Below, piece by piece: positions 45,142 through 54,219 of a DNA stretch of 64,000 nt; the first letter of the stretch is position 1; each line of letters opens with the position of its first letter. The stretch is from Spirochaetota bacterium (lineage in GTDB: Bacteria; Spirochaetota; Spirochaetia; Treponematales; UBA12059). The notes beneath the pieces are model-generated. The model was given only the letters and a program-made list of their open reading frames with translations, was not told where the DNA came from and made no database searches. The DNA lies in assembly GCA_022703505.1 (NCBI GenBank), contig JAKLDN010000008.1, positions 62,001 to 126,000 on the forward strand. The letters run 5' to 3'. The position numbers were made by a program, and so were the translations under genes.

Positions 45142-46032
45142 TCATTTCCCCTTGACCGCGAACGTCCTCTCCAGGAGTTGGGTGTTCCAGGTGTCCTTGA
45201 CAATAAGCTTGTACTGCCCGGGCTCGGCGAAGAGATAGGCCGGGAGCTCCAGGTGGCCCCCCGCGGGGATGCGGGCCGTTTCCCGGTGGATTTCCTGGGA
45301 TTCCCGGAACTGCGGATCGGCCTTGTAGAATATCACGACGAAGGCTCCGTCCTTCCCGGTCCCGTTCGTCAGGGTGAAGGAGATCCGGGTCCCCGCGGCC
45401 GCGGGGATGGGATCCGCGTAGGAAGCCCTCTCCCGGGGGATGGTGAAGCCGATGTCGGCGACGGGGGGTTCCTCCCGGGACGGGGCCGCCGGGGCCGCGG
45501 CCGGAGCGGCGGCAGCTGGTGCGGACGCGGCTGCGGGCGGCCGGACCAGGGCACCGGCCGAGCCGGGGGAACCCAGGAAGGACCGGGCCGCGATGAGCCG
45601 GGGCGGGAAATAGGAATCCGAAGCCGGAGATACGATCACCCCCGTGCGGGGGCCCTGGGAGACCGCATGGATGACCGAGCCCTCCCCCAGGTAGATGGCC
45701 ACATGGCTGGGATATCCTCCCACGGTGTCATAGACCAGGACATCCCCGGGCCGGGCCTTGCGGGGATCCACCGGAATCCCCGCCGCGAAGATCCCCCGGG
45801 AGGACCGGGGGAGCTCGATCCCCGCGGCCTGCCGGTATACATACCGGACGAAGCCGGAGCAGTCGAAGGCAGCCGGGGACTCGGCTCCGTACATGTAAGG
45901 GACCCCGCGGAAGCGGGACGCGGCCTCCAGGATCCGTCTCCGGACCTCATCCTCCGATACCTGGCCGAAGGATCCGGCCGCGACCGCGAAGAGGAGGATC
46001 CCGATGCCCAGGTTCGCCCGGCCGGCTTTCAA
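45142..46032 (-). CDS. Exported NlpC/P60-family endopeptidase
   Basis: 296 residues. Signal peptide (LGIGILLFAVAAGSFGQ) then an NlpC/P60 domain with catalytic Cys58 (AAFDCSGFVRYVY), His110 (YPSHVAIYLGEG) and His122 (VIHAVSQ). These enzymes cut stem peptides of peptidoglycan. An Ala/Pro-rich linker (~165–190) joins a ~110-residue beta-type C-terminal domain. The start is a TTG overlapping the upstream DHOD-like stop (TTGA). Confidence 0.9.
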   Translation of the reverse strand: MKAGRANLGIGILLFAVAAGSFGQVSEDEVRRRILEAASRFRGVPYMYGAESPAAFDCSGFVRYVYRQAAGIELPRSSRGIFAAGIPVDPRKARPGDVLVYDTVGGYPSHVAIYLGEGSVIHAVSQGPRTGVIVSPASDSYFPPRLIAARSFLGSPGSAGALVRPPAAASAPAAAAPAAAPAAPSREEPPVADIGFTIPRERASYADPIPAAAGTRISFTLTNGTGKDGAFVVIFYKADPQFRESQEIHRETARIPAGGHLELPAYLFAEPGQYKLIVKDTWNTQLLERTFAVKGK

Positions 46033-47009
46033 TAAATTCCCGTAAGCGCCTTGATGTACTGGAGCCGCTCGTAGTCCGCGGGGCTCCGGCTGGTGAAGCG
46101 CGAAAGCTTGCCCCGGATGTCATCCAGGCCGGCGGCCTTCCTCTGGTCCAGCCAGGTTTCCATCCCCGTCAGGATCTCGCGGATGACCCCGTATCCCTTC
46201 TGGTAGACCACCGAGCAGACCTGCACGGCCCGGGCACCGGCCAGGATGACCTTGAGCGCGGACGCGTAGTCGTGCACCCCCGTGCCCGCGGCCAGGTCGC
46301 AGGGGACCCGCCCGAAGAGCAGGGAGATCCACCGGAGGCTCTCGTGGTAGTCCTCGGGCTTGCTGTGCACCGGTCCCGCCATGAGGCCCAGGGTGGAAAG
46401 GTCTATATCCATGCGGAAGAATCGGTTGAACAGGACCAGCCCGCCAGCCCCCGCGGAGCTGAGCCGGGAGGCCAGGTTCAGGAGGTTCGTGTACTGGGAA
46501 CCGAGCTTGACGGACACCGGCAGGCCCGACGCGGCCCGGGCGGTCCGGACGATCTGGACTACCCGGTCCTCCAGGCTGGAGGCCGTCTCGTCCGGGGAGG
46601 TGGACAGGAAGGCGATGTTGAGCTCCAGGGCGTCCGCCCCGGACTTGCCGACCTGCTCCGCGAACTCGGTCCACCAGGGTCCGCCTATGCAGTTGACGCT
46701 GGCGATCACGGGGATGTCCGCCGCGGCCTTGGCCTCCCGGATCAGCTTGAGGTACTCCCCGGAACCCGCATGCATGCCCATCTCCGCCAGGTAGGCGTCC
46801 GCCTCGGGATGGGATTCACCCGCGGAACCTCCCACGGACTGGATGTCCGCCCGGAGCTGCTCCTCGAACAGGCTCTTCAGGACCACGGCCCCCGCGCCCG
46901 CGTCCGCGGCTTTCTTCACGCCCGTCGGAGTCGCCGTCAGGCTGGATGCCGCCACCACGACAGGATTCTTCAGGGTAAGCCCGAGGTACTTGGTCTTCAT
47001 GTCGGCCAT
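46029..47009 (-). CDS. Dihydroorotate dehydrogenase-like protein
   Basis: 326 residues, TIM-barrel flavoprotein of the DHOD-like group. NPVVVAASSLTATPTGVKKA and VLFNRFFRMDIDLSTL are typical, but the classic SCPN active-site loop is replaced by ELNIAFLSTSPDE, so true dihydroorotate dehydrogenase activity is doubtful. Homologues often lie by oxidoreductase genes. AAGGAG precedes the ATG. It is coupled to the NlpC/P60 gene, an odd partner. Confidence 0.82.
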   Translation of the reverse strand: MADMKTKYLGLTLKNPVVVAASSLTATPTGVKKAADAGAGAVVLKSLFEEQLRADIQSVGGSAGESHPEADAYLAEMGMHAGSGEYLKLIREAKAAADIPVIASVNCIGGPWWTEFAEQVGKSGADALELNIAFLSTSPDETASSLEDRVVQIVRTARAASGLPVSVKLGSQYTNLLNLASRLSSAGAGGLVLFNRFFRMDIDLSTLGLMAGPVHSKPEDYHESLRWISLLFGRVPCDLAAGTGVHDYASALKVILAGARAVQVCSVVYQKGYGVIREILTGMETWLDQRKAAGLDDIRGKLSRFTSRSPADYERLQYIKALTGIY

Positions 47010-47108
47010 GTTCGCTCCTTGTTCCGTGTCTCTCGCCTCTGCTCGTCCCGCATCCGGCCTCGAATACCGGAAAAACCGGGCCGGAGGGTCCGCAGTTCGT
47101 AATATATC

Positions 47109-47176
47109 AAGCGGGTCCCGATGAAATTCAAACGCCCCTCCTCAGGGCATCCGTCCATCCGAACCGGGACCCGCTT
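47109..47176 (-). promoter_or_regulatory. Structured leader element upstream of the DHOD-like gene
   Basis: In the leader a perfect 12-bp stem (AAGCGGGTCCCG/CGGGACCCGCTT) closes a 44-base interior that contains a second stem (ATGCCC/GGGCGT, with a seven-base loop). The arrangement could be a regulatory RNA or attenuator. No known riboswitch class was recognised. Confidence 0.4.
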
Positions 47177-47190
47177 CCAGGATCAAGAAA

Positions 47191-47220
47191 ATAATATATG
47201 CATCCTTTCGTAAAATACAA
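47191..47220 (-). promoter_or_regulatory. Candidate promoter of the DHOD-like gene
   Basis: On the minus strand TTGTAT (47215–47220), 18-base spacer, TATTAT (47191–47196). This gives a leader of about 175 bases that includes the structured element at 47109. Confidence 0.5.
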
Positions 47221-47225
47221 GCTCG

Positions 47226-47240
47226 CCCTGGGGCCCAGGG
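47226..47240 (-). terminator. Possible terminator hairpin after nudC
   Basis: CCCTGG-GGC-CCAGGG stem-loop 15 bases beyond the nudC stop, followed on the minus strand by GCTTGTATTTT. Short but GC-rich. Confidence 0.4.
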
Positions 47241-47271
47241 TGTCCGATACGTCGGTTACTTTTTGAACAGC
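47238..47271. repeat. Family B palindrome copy overlapping the nudC stop codon
   Basis: The first 22 bases match 11943–11964 with one mismatch (core CGTCGGTTAC); the other arm (TTTTTGAACAGC) resembles the 12055 element. The nudC stop and last codons (encoding LFKK-stop) lie inside the repeat. Confidence 0.65.
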
Positions 47272-48071
47272 TCCGCGTCGATGATACGGCGGGAGAGGCT
47301 TCCCGGGAGGGGAAGGGGCGGATGGTCGTCCGGCCCGTACCAGCCCGCCTCTGCGATCTCGATCCCGTCGGGGGCAAGCTCGCCGGATTCCCACTCCGCC
47401 TCGAAGCCGACCATCAGGGAATCCGGAAAGGGCCAGGGCTGGGATCCCAGGTACCGGACGTTCCGGACCCGGATGCCCACCTCCTCCGCGACCTCCCGGA
47501 CCACGCAGTCCTCGAAGCTCTCGCCGGGCTCCACGAACCCCGCCAGGACACTGAAGATCCCGGTCTTGAAGGCGGCGTTCCGGGCCAGGAGGATGCGGCC
47601 GTCCCGGTGGACCCGGGCCAGGACCGCCGGCGAAAGGCGCGGGTAGGTCACCGAACCGCAGGAGGGACAGAGCCGGGCGGTCTCGTCCGGCTTGTCCCCC
47701 TGGGCCGAGCCGCAGCGCCCGCAGAACCGGGAGCCGGCCCTCCAGTTGGCCAAGGCCAGGGCCCGGCAGGCCGGCAGGACCCCGTCCCAGGCAAGGCTCC
47801 CCAGCACCGAACGGAAGGGTACCCAGGACAGGCCCTCCGGAGCTTCGGCCTCCGGGGCCAGGGAGAGGACCGTGGGTACGGGACCTTCCTTCGCGGGATC
47901 GGCGGGGCCCGGGATCCGCAGGGGAAAGACGTCCAGGAGCCAGGGATCCTTGCCGGGCTTCCGGTCCGGAAAGGGATGGGAGTCCAGGGGCTCCGCGCGG
48001 CCGTCGGGACGGCAGAGAAGTTCCTGCCCGCGGAAGGCGAAGTAAGCCGGCTTCGGCTGGGTGTCCTGCAT
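47256..48071 (-). CDS. nudC: NAD(H) pyrophosphatase NudC (also RNA NAD-decapping type)
   Basis: 271 residues. Four-cysteine zinc ribbon (FCGRCG … LCPSCG), a perfect Nudix box (GFVEPGESFEDCVVREVAEE + VGI) and the NudC-specific SQPWPFPDS immediately after it. The enzyme splits NADH into NMNH and AMP and in other bacteria removes NAD caps from RNA. The N-terminal half is the usual poorly conserved domain. Its last codons lie in a palindromic repeat. Confidence 0.94.
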   Translation of the reverse strand: MQDTQPKPAYFAFRGQELLCRPDGRAEPLDSHPFPDRKPGKDPWLLDVFPLRIPGPADPAKEGPVPTVLSLAPEAEAPEGLSWVPFRSVLGSLAWDGVLPACRALALANWRAGSRFCGRCGSAQGDKPDETARLCPSCGSVTYPRLSPAVLARVHRDGRILLARNAAFKTGIFSVLAGFVEPGESFEDCVVREVAEEVGIRVRNVRYLGSQPWPFPDSLMVGFEAEWESGELAPDGIEIAEAGWYGPDDHPPLPLPGSLSRRIIDAELFKK

Positions 48072-48146
48072 GGTGTTCCTCGAGGCCAGGATATACGAAG
48101 AGGCCGTCCCGGGGCTACGCCTTCCGGGGGCTTCCGCCCTGGAATT

Positions 48147-49304
48147 TCAGTTCTTCCTTGGGATTGGACTCCGGATCCGCCTCGCGGCAAACCGCAGGAC
48201 CGCGTACATTCCCGCAGCTCCGAGGGCGGAGGCCGCCGCGGCCGGCTCCGGGACGGAAAGGCCCAGGAAAGTCCGGGCGGCCGGGACGAGGAAGCCCGCG
48301 GCGGCCGGGACCAAGGCCGCGAGGAAAACGCCTAGCCGGACGGCGATCCTCCGCGCGCGGGCTCGGGGATTCCCGGACTCCGGGGGCGACCGGAGCCTTC
48401 CCGGGGGTTCCCCGGCCTGGACCAGGCAGAGGGCCAGGAAGACCAGGCTCCGGGCCCGGTCTGCCGCCCGGGGCGCTACCCCGGCGTATCCCAGGCCCAG
48501 GCGATAGACCGCCAGGAGGAGGAGGGCAAGCAGGAGCCACGGGACCAGGATATCCGGGATGATCCGGGAAGGACGTTCCCCTTCGGTCGGCGCCGTAGGC
48601 CCTGCGTCCCCGCGGACGAAGGCCAGGGACAGTGTCGGCAGGACCGTTCCGACGGCGTTGGCCCACAGCAGCTGGGCGGTCGAGAGCGGGGGAAGCCAGC
48701 CCGCCAGCACGGAGCCGGCCACGGCCAGGCTCATCCCCGCGCAGCAGGTGAACTGGAAGGCCTCGACCCGGGAGAACCCATCCCGACCGGTCCGGCTCCG
48801 AAGGAAGGCGGCCGCCGCGGGCAGTCCCAGGGGCAGCAGCAGAACCGTGCAGGTCAGGGCCGACTGGATCGAGTCCAGGAAGGCGGACCGGATCGGAAAG
48901 CCCCCACGAAGGAGGTCCGAGGCGAGGAAGACCGCCTGGAAGGACACGAAGGCGATTCCGGCAGGCAGGAACGGCCGGAACGAGGAGACCCCGGGGACCG
49001 GGCGGCCCGAGCCCGCGGCCGGGCGGCCCGAGCCCTTGGCCGGGCCGGACGTCGGGGCGCCGGACGAATCGGCGACCGGTGCCTGCCGGGCGGCTCCGCG
49101 GGACCACGCCTCCCCGGCCAGGGACAGAGCCCAGGCCGCGGCCGCCGTCAGGGCCGCCCCGGGCTCGCCCAGGAAGGCGTAGGCAAGGACGGCCGCGGGA
49201 AGGAGGGCGCGGACCGAGGCGGCTGCCCCGGCTCCCCCGCCCGCCGTGAAGGCGCGCGCTGCGGCGGGGTTCGTTCCGCGGCTCCGGGAGCTTCGAGTCG
49301 GCAT
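48147..49304 (-). CDS. Membrane protein resembling a P-type cation ATPase core without cytoplasmic domains
   Basis: 385 residues, about ten membrane helices. By eye they align with the helices of Ca-type P2 ATPases: LLPAAVLAYAFLGEPGAALT (M1–M2), LLRGGFPIRSAFLDSI and LLLPLGLPAAAAF (M3–M4, the PEGLP loop), FSRVEAFQFTCCAGMSLAV (M5), STAQLLWANAVGTVLPTLSL (M6, normally LLW-NLVTD-LPA), and RSLVFLALCLVQ to the end (M7–M10). The actuator domain is replaced by a ~45-residue Gly/Ser/Pro linker and the phosphorylation/nucleotide domains (~330 residues with DKTGT) by about eight residues. Several ion ligands are also lost. It cannot hydrolyse ATP and may be a regulator or scaffold. Lies seven bases after the TPR lipoprotein gene. 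Confidence 0.6.
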   Translation of the reverse strand: MPTRSSRSRGTNPAAARAFTAGGGAGAAASVRALLPAAVLAYAFLGEPGAALTAAAAWALSLAGEAWSRGAARQAPVADSSGAPTSGPAKGSGRPAAGSGRPVPGVSSFRPFLPAGIAFVSFQAVFLASDLLRGGFPIRSAFLDSIQSALTCTVLLLPLGLPAAAAFLRSRTGRDGFSRVEAFQFTCCAGMSLAVAGSVLAGWLPPLSTAQLLWANAVGTVLPTLSLAFVRGDAGPTAPTEGERPSRIIPDILVPWLLLALLLLAVYRLGLGYAGVAPRAADRARSLVFLALCLVQAGEPPGRLRSPPESGNPRARARRIAVRLGVFLAALVPAAAGFLVPAARTFLGLSVPEPAAAASALGAAGMYAVLRFAARRIRSPIPRKN

Positions 49305-49311
49305 GCGCGCC

Positions 49312-50277
49312 TTATTCCGACAGCCCCGCCGCCTTGAGGAGCTCCGCCGGCTTGGCGCGCTCCGCCTCCGGAAGGGCCGCCAGCAGGGCCGCCGCGGCCT
49401 TGGAATCCGAGAACTTGGCGTCTAGCGCCTTCCGCAGCGCCTCCATACCGGCCTCCCGATCCCCGGCCACCACCAGCCGAATTCGGGCCAGCCGGAACCA
49501 GGCTTCCCCGTCCGCCGGGTCCGCCTGGGCCAGGGCCGCCCAGTCCTCCTGGGCCCGGGCGAATAGCTCCCGGGCTTCCCGAAGCTCCGCGCGGGCGCGC
49601 AGGACTTCCCGGTCCCCGGGCTTCCGGGACAGGTAGGCCGAGAGCAGGGTCAGGGCGTCCTCCTCGGCAGAAGCCGCGGCCGCGGCCGTGGAAGTGATCG
49701 CGGGCGCGGACTCCTCCCCCGGGGCGGGGGATTCCCCGGAGCCCCGGGTCCCGGAGACGCGGCGGGCCTCCAGCAGGGCCAGCCGACGGAGGACTCCGTC
49801 GTCGGCGGGGTTGACGGCATACAACTCCCGCAGGATCACCAAGGCCTCCCCGTCCCGGCCCGCCCGTTCCAGGAGCAGGGCCAGGTTCCGGAGGGTGCCC
49901 GCGTCCCGGGGGTTCAGCTCCGCCGCCCGCCGGTACGCGGCCAGGGCGGCCTCGTCGTCCCCGGACTTGTTAAGCACATAGGCCCTGAAAGCGATGAGGC
50001 GCACGTTGTCGGGGTCGTCGGAGCGCAGCCGCTCCAGGACCTCCAGGGCCCGGGGATAGGCGCCCGCCTCCGCCAGGGCCCGGGCCAGGTTGTAGGAGGC
50101 CGCGACCAGGCTCCGGTCGTAGGCCAGGGCCCTCTCGTAGGCGGCCCCGGCCTTGTCCCACTTCTCCATGGCCAGCCAAGCGTTCCCGATCTCGTAGTAT
50201 TCCAGGGCGATCCGGGGCGCCTGGGCGGTGGCGCAGGAGGAAAGGAGGGCGGCCAAAGCCGCGGCCGCGGCGAGCAC
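49312..50277 (-). CDS. TPR-repeat lipoprotein
   Basis: 321 residues. Lipobox LLSSC near residue 15 after a very hydrophobic stretch, then about six TPR units, e.g. YYEIGNAWLAMEKWDKAGAA, ASYNLARALAEAGAYPRALE and AYRRAAELNPRDAGTLRNLA, with a low-complexity Ala/Ser/Glu linker at ~175–205. It probably anchors a periplasmic protein complex. The GTG start leaves almost no positively charged n-region; the frame stays open upstream with [12 protein letters not shown], a perfect n-region, but without an ATG/GTG/TTG, so a non-standard start (ATA overlapping the upp stop) is conceivable. Confidence 0.8.
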   Translation of the reverse strand: MLAAAAALAALLSSCATAQAPRIALEYYEIGNAWLAMEKWDKAGAAYERALAYDRSLVAASYNLARALAEAGAYPRALEVLERLRSDDPDNVRLIAFRAYVLNKSGDDEAALAAYRRAAELNPRDAGTLRNLALLLERAGRDGEALVILRELYAVNPADDGVLRRLALLEARRVSGTRGSGESPAPGEESAPAITSTAAAAASAEEDALTLLSAYLSRKPGDREVLRARAELREARELFARAQEDWAALAQADPADGEAWFRLARIRLVVAGDREAGMEALRKALDAKFSDSKAAAALLAALPEAERAKPAELLKAAGLSE

Positions 50278-50309
50278 GGCGCGTACGGCCGCCCGGGCCC
50301 CGCCCTTCC

Positions 50310-51374
50310 CTATCGCCGTAGCACCATCTCCTCGATCGTCCGGATCTGGGAGCGGTAGAGGTTCGCGATGTTCGAGCCGTAATCCGCGATCAGCTGGAGC
50401 ATATCCCGGGGCCGCTCGTGCTCGTCCACCCCGTTCACCCGGTCCCCCGCGTCCCCCAGGCCGGGCATGATGTAGGCCATCTCGTTCAGGACCGGGTCCA
50501 TCCAGAGGGTGTAGACCGTGGCCTCGGGGATGGCCCGCACGACCCTCAGGGCGCCCTTCAGGGCGGAGATCACGTTGAAGACCTTGATGCTCCGGGGCTT
50601 CACCCCTAGGTCCAGGAGGTACTTCACGACCGTCACCAGGCTCCCCCCCGTGGCGTTCATGGGGTCCGCGAACAACAGGTCCTTACCGTCCATGTCCTCG
50701 GTGCGGAAATAGGAGCGGTCCAGGTCCAGGACGTACTCCATGTTGTTCTCCACCTTGGTGTCGTCCCGGCTGATCTTGAACAGGGCGAAGGGGGTCACGT
50801 ATCCGGAGGAGGAGTATTCCTGGATCTCCTTGGACAGGATCATGGAGGGCAGGAGGGCCCCTCTCAGCATGACGCACATCACGGTGTTTTCGATCCGGTC
50901 GTCGATATTCGGGATCTTGTGGACCGCGTAGTTCTGGACCGGAACCGTGACCGGCGTGGACACGATCAGGTGGTTCTTGTTCTCGCTCCGGGCGCCGCCG
51001 AAGGCGAGGTTGAACAAGAGCTCGTAGGCCCGCTGGATGTAGTAGACGAACTCGAAGCGCTGGGTCCGGGCGTCCCGGAGTTTGGCGATCAGCCGGCTGG
51101 CCTCCCCGTGGTTCTCCGAGGGGGTCACGAAGGAATAGACCTGGGCCCGGGGTTCAGCCTTGCAGAGTTCCTGCATCGCCCCGCCCATCCGGTTGTAGAG
51201 GTCGATGAGGACCTTCTCCTCCCGCCGGCGCTCGTCCGCGCCCTTGGCGTGGGAGAGGATGTTGAAGCTCACCATGGCCTGCCGGTAGAGGACGTCCAGC
51301 TGGCCCAGGAATTTCTGGTCCCCCTCGGTCAGGTAACCGTCCAGGTCCTGGGCCTTGAGGATGACGCGGTTCAT
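50310..51374 (-). CDS. Uracil phosphoribosyltransferase with N-terminal extension
   Basis: 354 residues. The C-terminal ~210 residues are UPRTase: PRPP loop [34 protein letters not shown] and the uracil-binding [16 protein letters not shown]. UPRTase makes UMP from uracil and PRPP. The ~135-residue N-terminal helical extension ([20 protein letters not shown]…) is absent from ordinary UPRTases of ~210 residues and is not recognised. Start overlaps the pduL-like stop (ATGA). Confidence 0.85.
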   Translation of the reverse strand: MNRVILKAQDLDGYLTEGDQKFLGQLDVLYRQAMVSFNILSHAKGADERRREEKVLIDLYNRMGGAMQELCKAEPRAQVYSFVTPSENHGEASRLIAKLRDARTQRFEFVYYIQRAYELLFNLAFGGARSENKNHLIVSTPVTVPVQNYAVHKIPNIDDRIENTVMCVMLRGALLPSMILSKEIQEYSSSGYVTPFALFKISRDDTKVENNMEYVLDLDRSYFRTEDMDGKDLLFADPMNATGGSLVTVVKYLLDLGVKPRSIKVFNVISALKGALRVVRAIPEATVYTLWMDPVLNEMAYIMPGLGDAGDRVNGVDEHERPRDMLQLIADYGSNIANLYRSQIRTIEEMVLRR

Positions 51375-51949
51375 AGGACCACTTCGCCTTGGGCTCCGTT
51401 CCCGATCCCCACGGCGTTGCCCTCGTCGAAGTCCAGGTGGCACTCCAGGGCGTAGGCGGCGTTCACCCGGCACACCACGTTGTCGAAGGTGGCCCCCCGG
51501 TCCCCGCCGGCGTGGAGCTTGACGATTTGCTTGTCCTTGACCCCGAAACGCTCGGCGCTGGCCGGATCGAAGTGGATGTGCCGCTTGGCGATGATGAGTC
51601 CCTGGGTCTTCCTCACGGAGCCCGCCGGTCCGACGATCTCGAAGGCGGCGCTCCCGTCCAGCTGGCCGGACTCCCGGCAGGGCAGCTCCCGGAGACCCAG
51701 GCGGAAGGCGTCGCTGGCCATGACCTCGCACTGGGTTTCCTTGCGTTCGGGCCCCAGGATGCGGACACCCTCGAAGGAACCCTTGGGTCCCTTGATGGTC
51801 ACCGTTTCCTCGCAGGCGAACTGCCCGGGCTGTAGGAGGTCCTTCATCTTGGTCAGCTGGTGGCCCTTGCCGAAGAGGATTTCGACGTCCTCCCGGCACA
51901 TGTGGACGTGGCGGTTGGACAGGTTGATGAGCACCTTGTTCTCGGGCAT
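51371..51949 (-). CDS. PduL-type phosphate acyltransferase (phosphotransacylase)
   Basis: 192 residues. PduL zinc-ligand histidines lie in [18 protein letters not shown] and [30 protein letters not shown] and [10 protein letters not shown] are also family-typical. The enzyme interconverts acyl-CoA (acetyl or propanoyl) and acyl-phosphate, often replacing Pta in acetate formation. No microcompartment genes are nearby. ATG after GGAGG; coupled to the UPRTase gene. Confidence 0.92.
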   Translation of the reverse strand: MPENKVLINLSNRHVHMCREDVEILFGKGHQLTKMKDLLQPGQFACEETVTIKGPKGSFEGVRILGPERKETQCEVMASDAFRLGLRELPCRESGQLDGSAAFEIVGPAGSVRKTQGLIIAKRHIHFDPASAERFGVKDKQIVKLHAGGDRGATFDNVVCRVNAAYALECHLDFDEGNAVGIGNGAQGEVVL

Positions 51950-52060
51950 GGGAGTCCTCCTGGAACGCGGCCCCGGCCTCGGCCGCGGCGTACGTTGATG
52001 ATTGTAGTGTCGTTCCAGAGTAAACGCGAACGGATCGGAGGTCAAGCCGATTCGGGGCGC

Positions 52061-52594
52061 CTACCGCTCCCGGAGCTCCCTGCCCAGGAGCTCCGCGACG
52101 GCCCCCGCCTGGTTCCGGACCGCTTCCGCCCGTCGGGGCGGGTCCGCCCGCACGGCCAGGTCCCGCCGTCCGTCCAGGACGAGGCCCCAGGCTGCCCAGC
52201 CCCTGCCCCCCTTGCCCACCAGCCGAGGATACAGGGAGCGGAGGTCGTCCGCCCGGGACGCGAAATCCTCCGCGGTGGGGCGGTCCACGGTCTCCACGAA
52301 CACGGCCTCGACCTCCTCCCAGTCCAGGTCGAAGGACCGGGGAAAGGGCAGGATCCCGAAGCGCCTCCGAATGATCCGCCGCGCGGAATCCAGGATCCAG
52401 CTGTCCTCGGAGAGGGCGGCCAGCAGGCACACCGCGGTCCCGGCCAGCCAGAAGGGGTCGCCGGATCCCAGGGAGCCCAGGGCGAAGGCCGCCGCGAAGG
52501 CGGCCTGGGCCGCACGGACCAGGGGGTGCACGGCCAGGTCGACGCGGCCCGGGGCCTTCGGGCGCAGGACCAGGGGAGGCGAGAAGGGGCTCAC
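52061..52594 (-). CDS. Small membrane protein of unknown function
   Basis: 177 residues with two adjacent membrane segments (~28–65, [16 protein letters not shown] and [16 protein letters not shown]) followed by a soluble ~100-residue C-terminus. No family recognised. The GTG start overlaps the chemoreceptor stop (GTGA), so it is co-expressed with it and could be an anchor or partner of that soluble receptor (inference only). Confidence 0.6.
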   Translation of the reverse strand: MSPFSPPLVLRPKAPGRVDLAVHPLVRAAQAAFAAAFALGSLGSGDPFWLAGTAVCLLAALSEDSWILDSARRIIRRRFGILPFPRSFDLDWEEVEAVFVETVDRPTAEDFASRADDLRSLYPRLVGKGGRGWAAWGLVLDGRRDLAVRADPPRRAEAVRNQAGAVAELLGRELRER

Positions 52595-54219
52595 GGCCGT
52601 TCCCGCCCGGCAAGCTCCTCGGCCGCCCGGGATGTTCCGAGGACGGCGAGTCCTTTGTCGAAGGCGTCCCGGAGGGCTTCGTCCCCCCGGGACAGGAGGT
52701 AGACCACCGAGAGTTCGTGGCCCGTCTCGAAACAGGCCTTTACGGTCCCGGAAAAATAATTCTCCGACAGGTAGGCGCCCACCAGGCGCTCGGTGATCGC
52801 GCAGTCCGCCCGCTCCCAGATGACCGCAGCGAAGGCTTCCAGGTCGTTCGCGGTGGTCACGACCTCGCAGCCTGTCCCCCGCAGGCAGTCCACCACGTAG
52901 GAGCCCTCCTGGGCCGCCACCCGCCGGCCCGAGAGGTCCGGAAGGCCCCGGAACGAGGCTGTCCGGGATGTGTGGGCGAAGACCGCGGGCCGGAAAACCC
53001 CGAAGGGCCGGGTCGGGATCACCGGCTTGTCCGCCAGGCCCTGGTTGGGCCAACCCACGTTGGCGACCACCCGGACCTTGCCGGCCAGGAGGTCCGACAG
53101 GGCCTCGAAGAACTGGCCGGGGTGGAACTCCGGAACCAGGCCCGCCGCCTCCAGGGCCCTTCGGGCCGTGTCGATCGCCTTGCCCGCGGACTGGCCGCCC
53201 TGGATGTGGACCCACGGCGGATAGCTTACGTCGTGGGCTATCGGGATCGTCTCGCCGCAGGCCCGGGAGCCGAAGAGGTCGGCGAAGGAAGTGGCCATGT
53301 GGTTGATCTCGGTCTTGACCGCGCCCGCGGCGGACTGCACGGCCTCGGAAGAGGCTTTCTGCCGTTCCAGGTTCCCCCGAACCAGGGCGGAGTTGTCGTT
53401 CAGGAGGCGGGCCGCCTCGGACAGGGCCGTCATGGATCGGGCGATGCGTCCGGAGCTCTCCTTCTGCCCCTCCAGGGCCCCTCGGATCGAGCGCATGTTG
53501 GAGGCAGCCCCGGCGACCGCGGAGGCCCCGGAGCCCAACTCGTCCCGGGCGTGGGCCATGCGGCGGGACAGCTCGGCCTTGCCCTGGGCCATGGCGGCAA
53601 GACCCTCGTCCGCGGAGCCCATGCCCGCCCGGAGGCCCTTGAGCAGGCCCGCTGCGGTGTCCGTCAGGGCCCGGCTCTTGGCCGCCAGGGCCTTGACCTC
53701 CGTGGCCACCACCTTGAAGCCTCGGCCGTGGACTCCCGCCCGGGCGGCCTCGATCGCGGCGTTCAGGGCCAGGAGGTTGGTCAGCTCCGCGATCTCCTCG
53801 ATGGACTGGAGGGCCTCCTCGATGCGGTCCGCGCTCTCGGCGACCCGGCGGAACATAGATATGAAGAGCTCGAACCGGGAATCCATATCCGCCAGGGCCT
53901 TGGTCCCGTCCTCCACGGCTCCCCGGGCGCTGCCCACCGAGGACTCCGCGGCCTCCAGCCGGGCATCCGCCTCCCCCGCCGCCCCGGAGATGCCGGAGAT
54001 CCCGCCGTTCAGGGACTCCAGGTCCGCCTCGATCGCCCGTAGGGAATCCAGGTTCTTGGAGTTCGCGGCCAGGCTCTCCTCGAAAAAGTCCGTGGTGAGG
54101 TCCGACTCGATGGACAGGGACCAGACGTGGTCCGCCAGCACCCGGTACCGGGAGCGGAGTTCCTTGAGGAGCGCGGCCGCCTGGGCCTCTAGGGGCTGCC
54201 CTCTGGATTCCTGGGACAT
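52591..54219 (-). CDS. Soluble methyl-accepting chemotaxis protein with C-terminal solute-binding (SBP_bac_3) domain
   Basis: 542 residues with no membrane segment or signal peptide. Residues ~50–330 are helical and contain the MCP hairpin signature [20 protein letters not shown] followed by [19 protein letters not shown]. From ~338 a family 3 solute-binding fold begins ([20 protein letters not shown]) and runs to the end ([34 protein letters not shown]). Sensor domains normally precede the signalling hairpin and SBPs are periplasmic; here the order is reversed and both parts should be cytoplasmic, so it may sense an internal amino acid-like ligand. ATG after GGAGG. Confidence 0.82.
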   Translation of the reverse strand: MSQESRGQPLEAQAAALLKELRSRYRVLADHVWSLSIESDLTTDFFEESLAANSKNLDSLRAIEADLESLNGGISGISGAAGEADARLEAAESSVGSARGAVEDGTKALADMDSRFELFISMFRRVAESADRIEEALQSIEEIAELTNLLALNAAIEAARAGVHGRGFKVVATEVKALAAKSRALTDTAAGLLKGLRAGMGSADEGLAAMAQGKAELSRRMAHARDELGSGASAVAGAASNMRSIRGALEGQKESSGRIARSMTALSEAARLLNDNSALVRGNLERQKASSEAVQSAAGAVKTEINHMATSFADLFGSRACGETIPIAHDVSYPPWVHIQGGQSAGKAIDTARRALEAAGLVPEFHPGQFFEALSDLLAGKVRVVANVGWPNQGLADKPVIPTRPFGVFRPAVFAHTSRTASFRGLPDLSGRRVAAQEGSYVVDCLRGTGCEVVTTANDLEAFAAVIWERADCAITERLVGAYLSENYFSGTVKACFETGHELSVVYLLSRGDEALRDAFDKGLAVLGTSRAAEELAGRERP

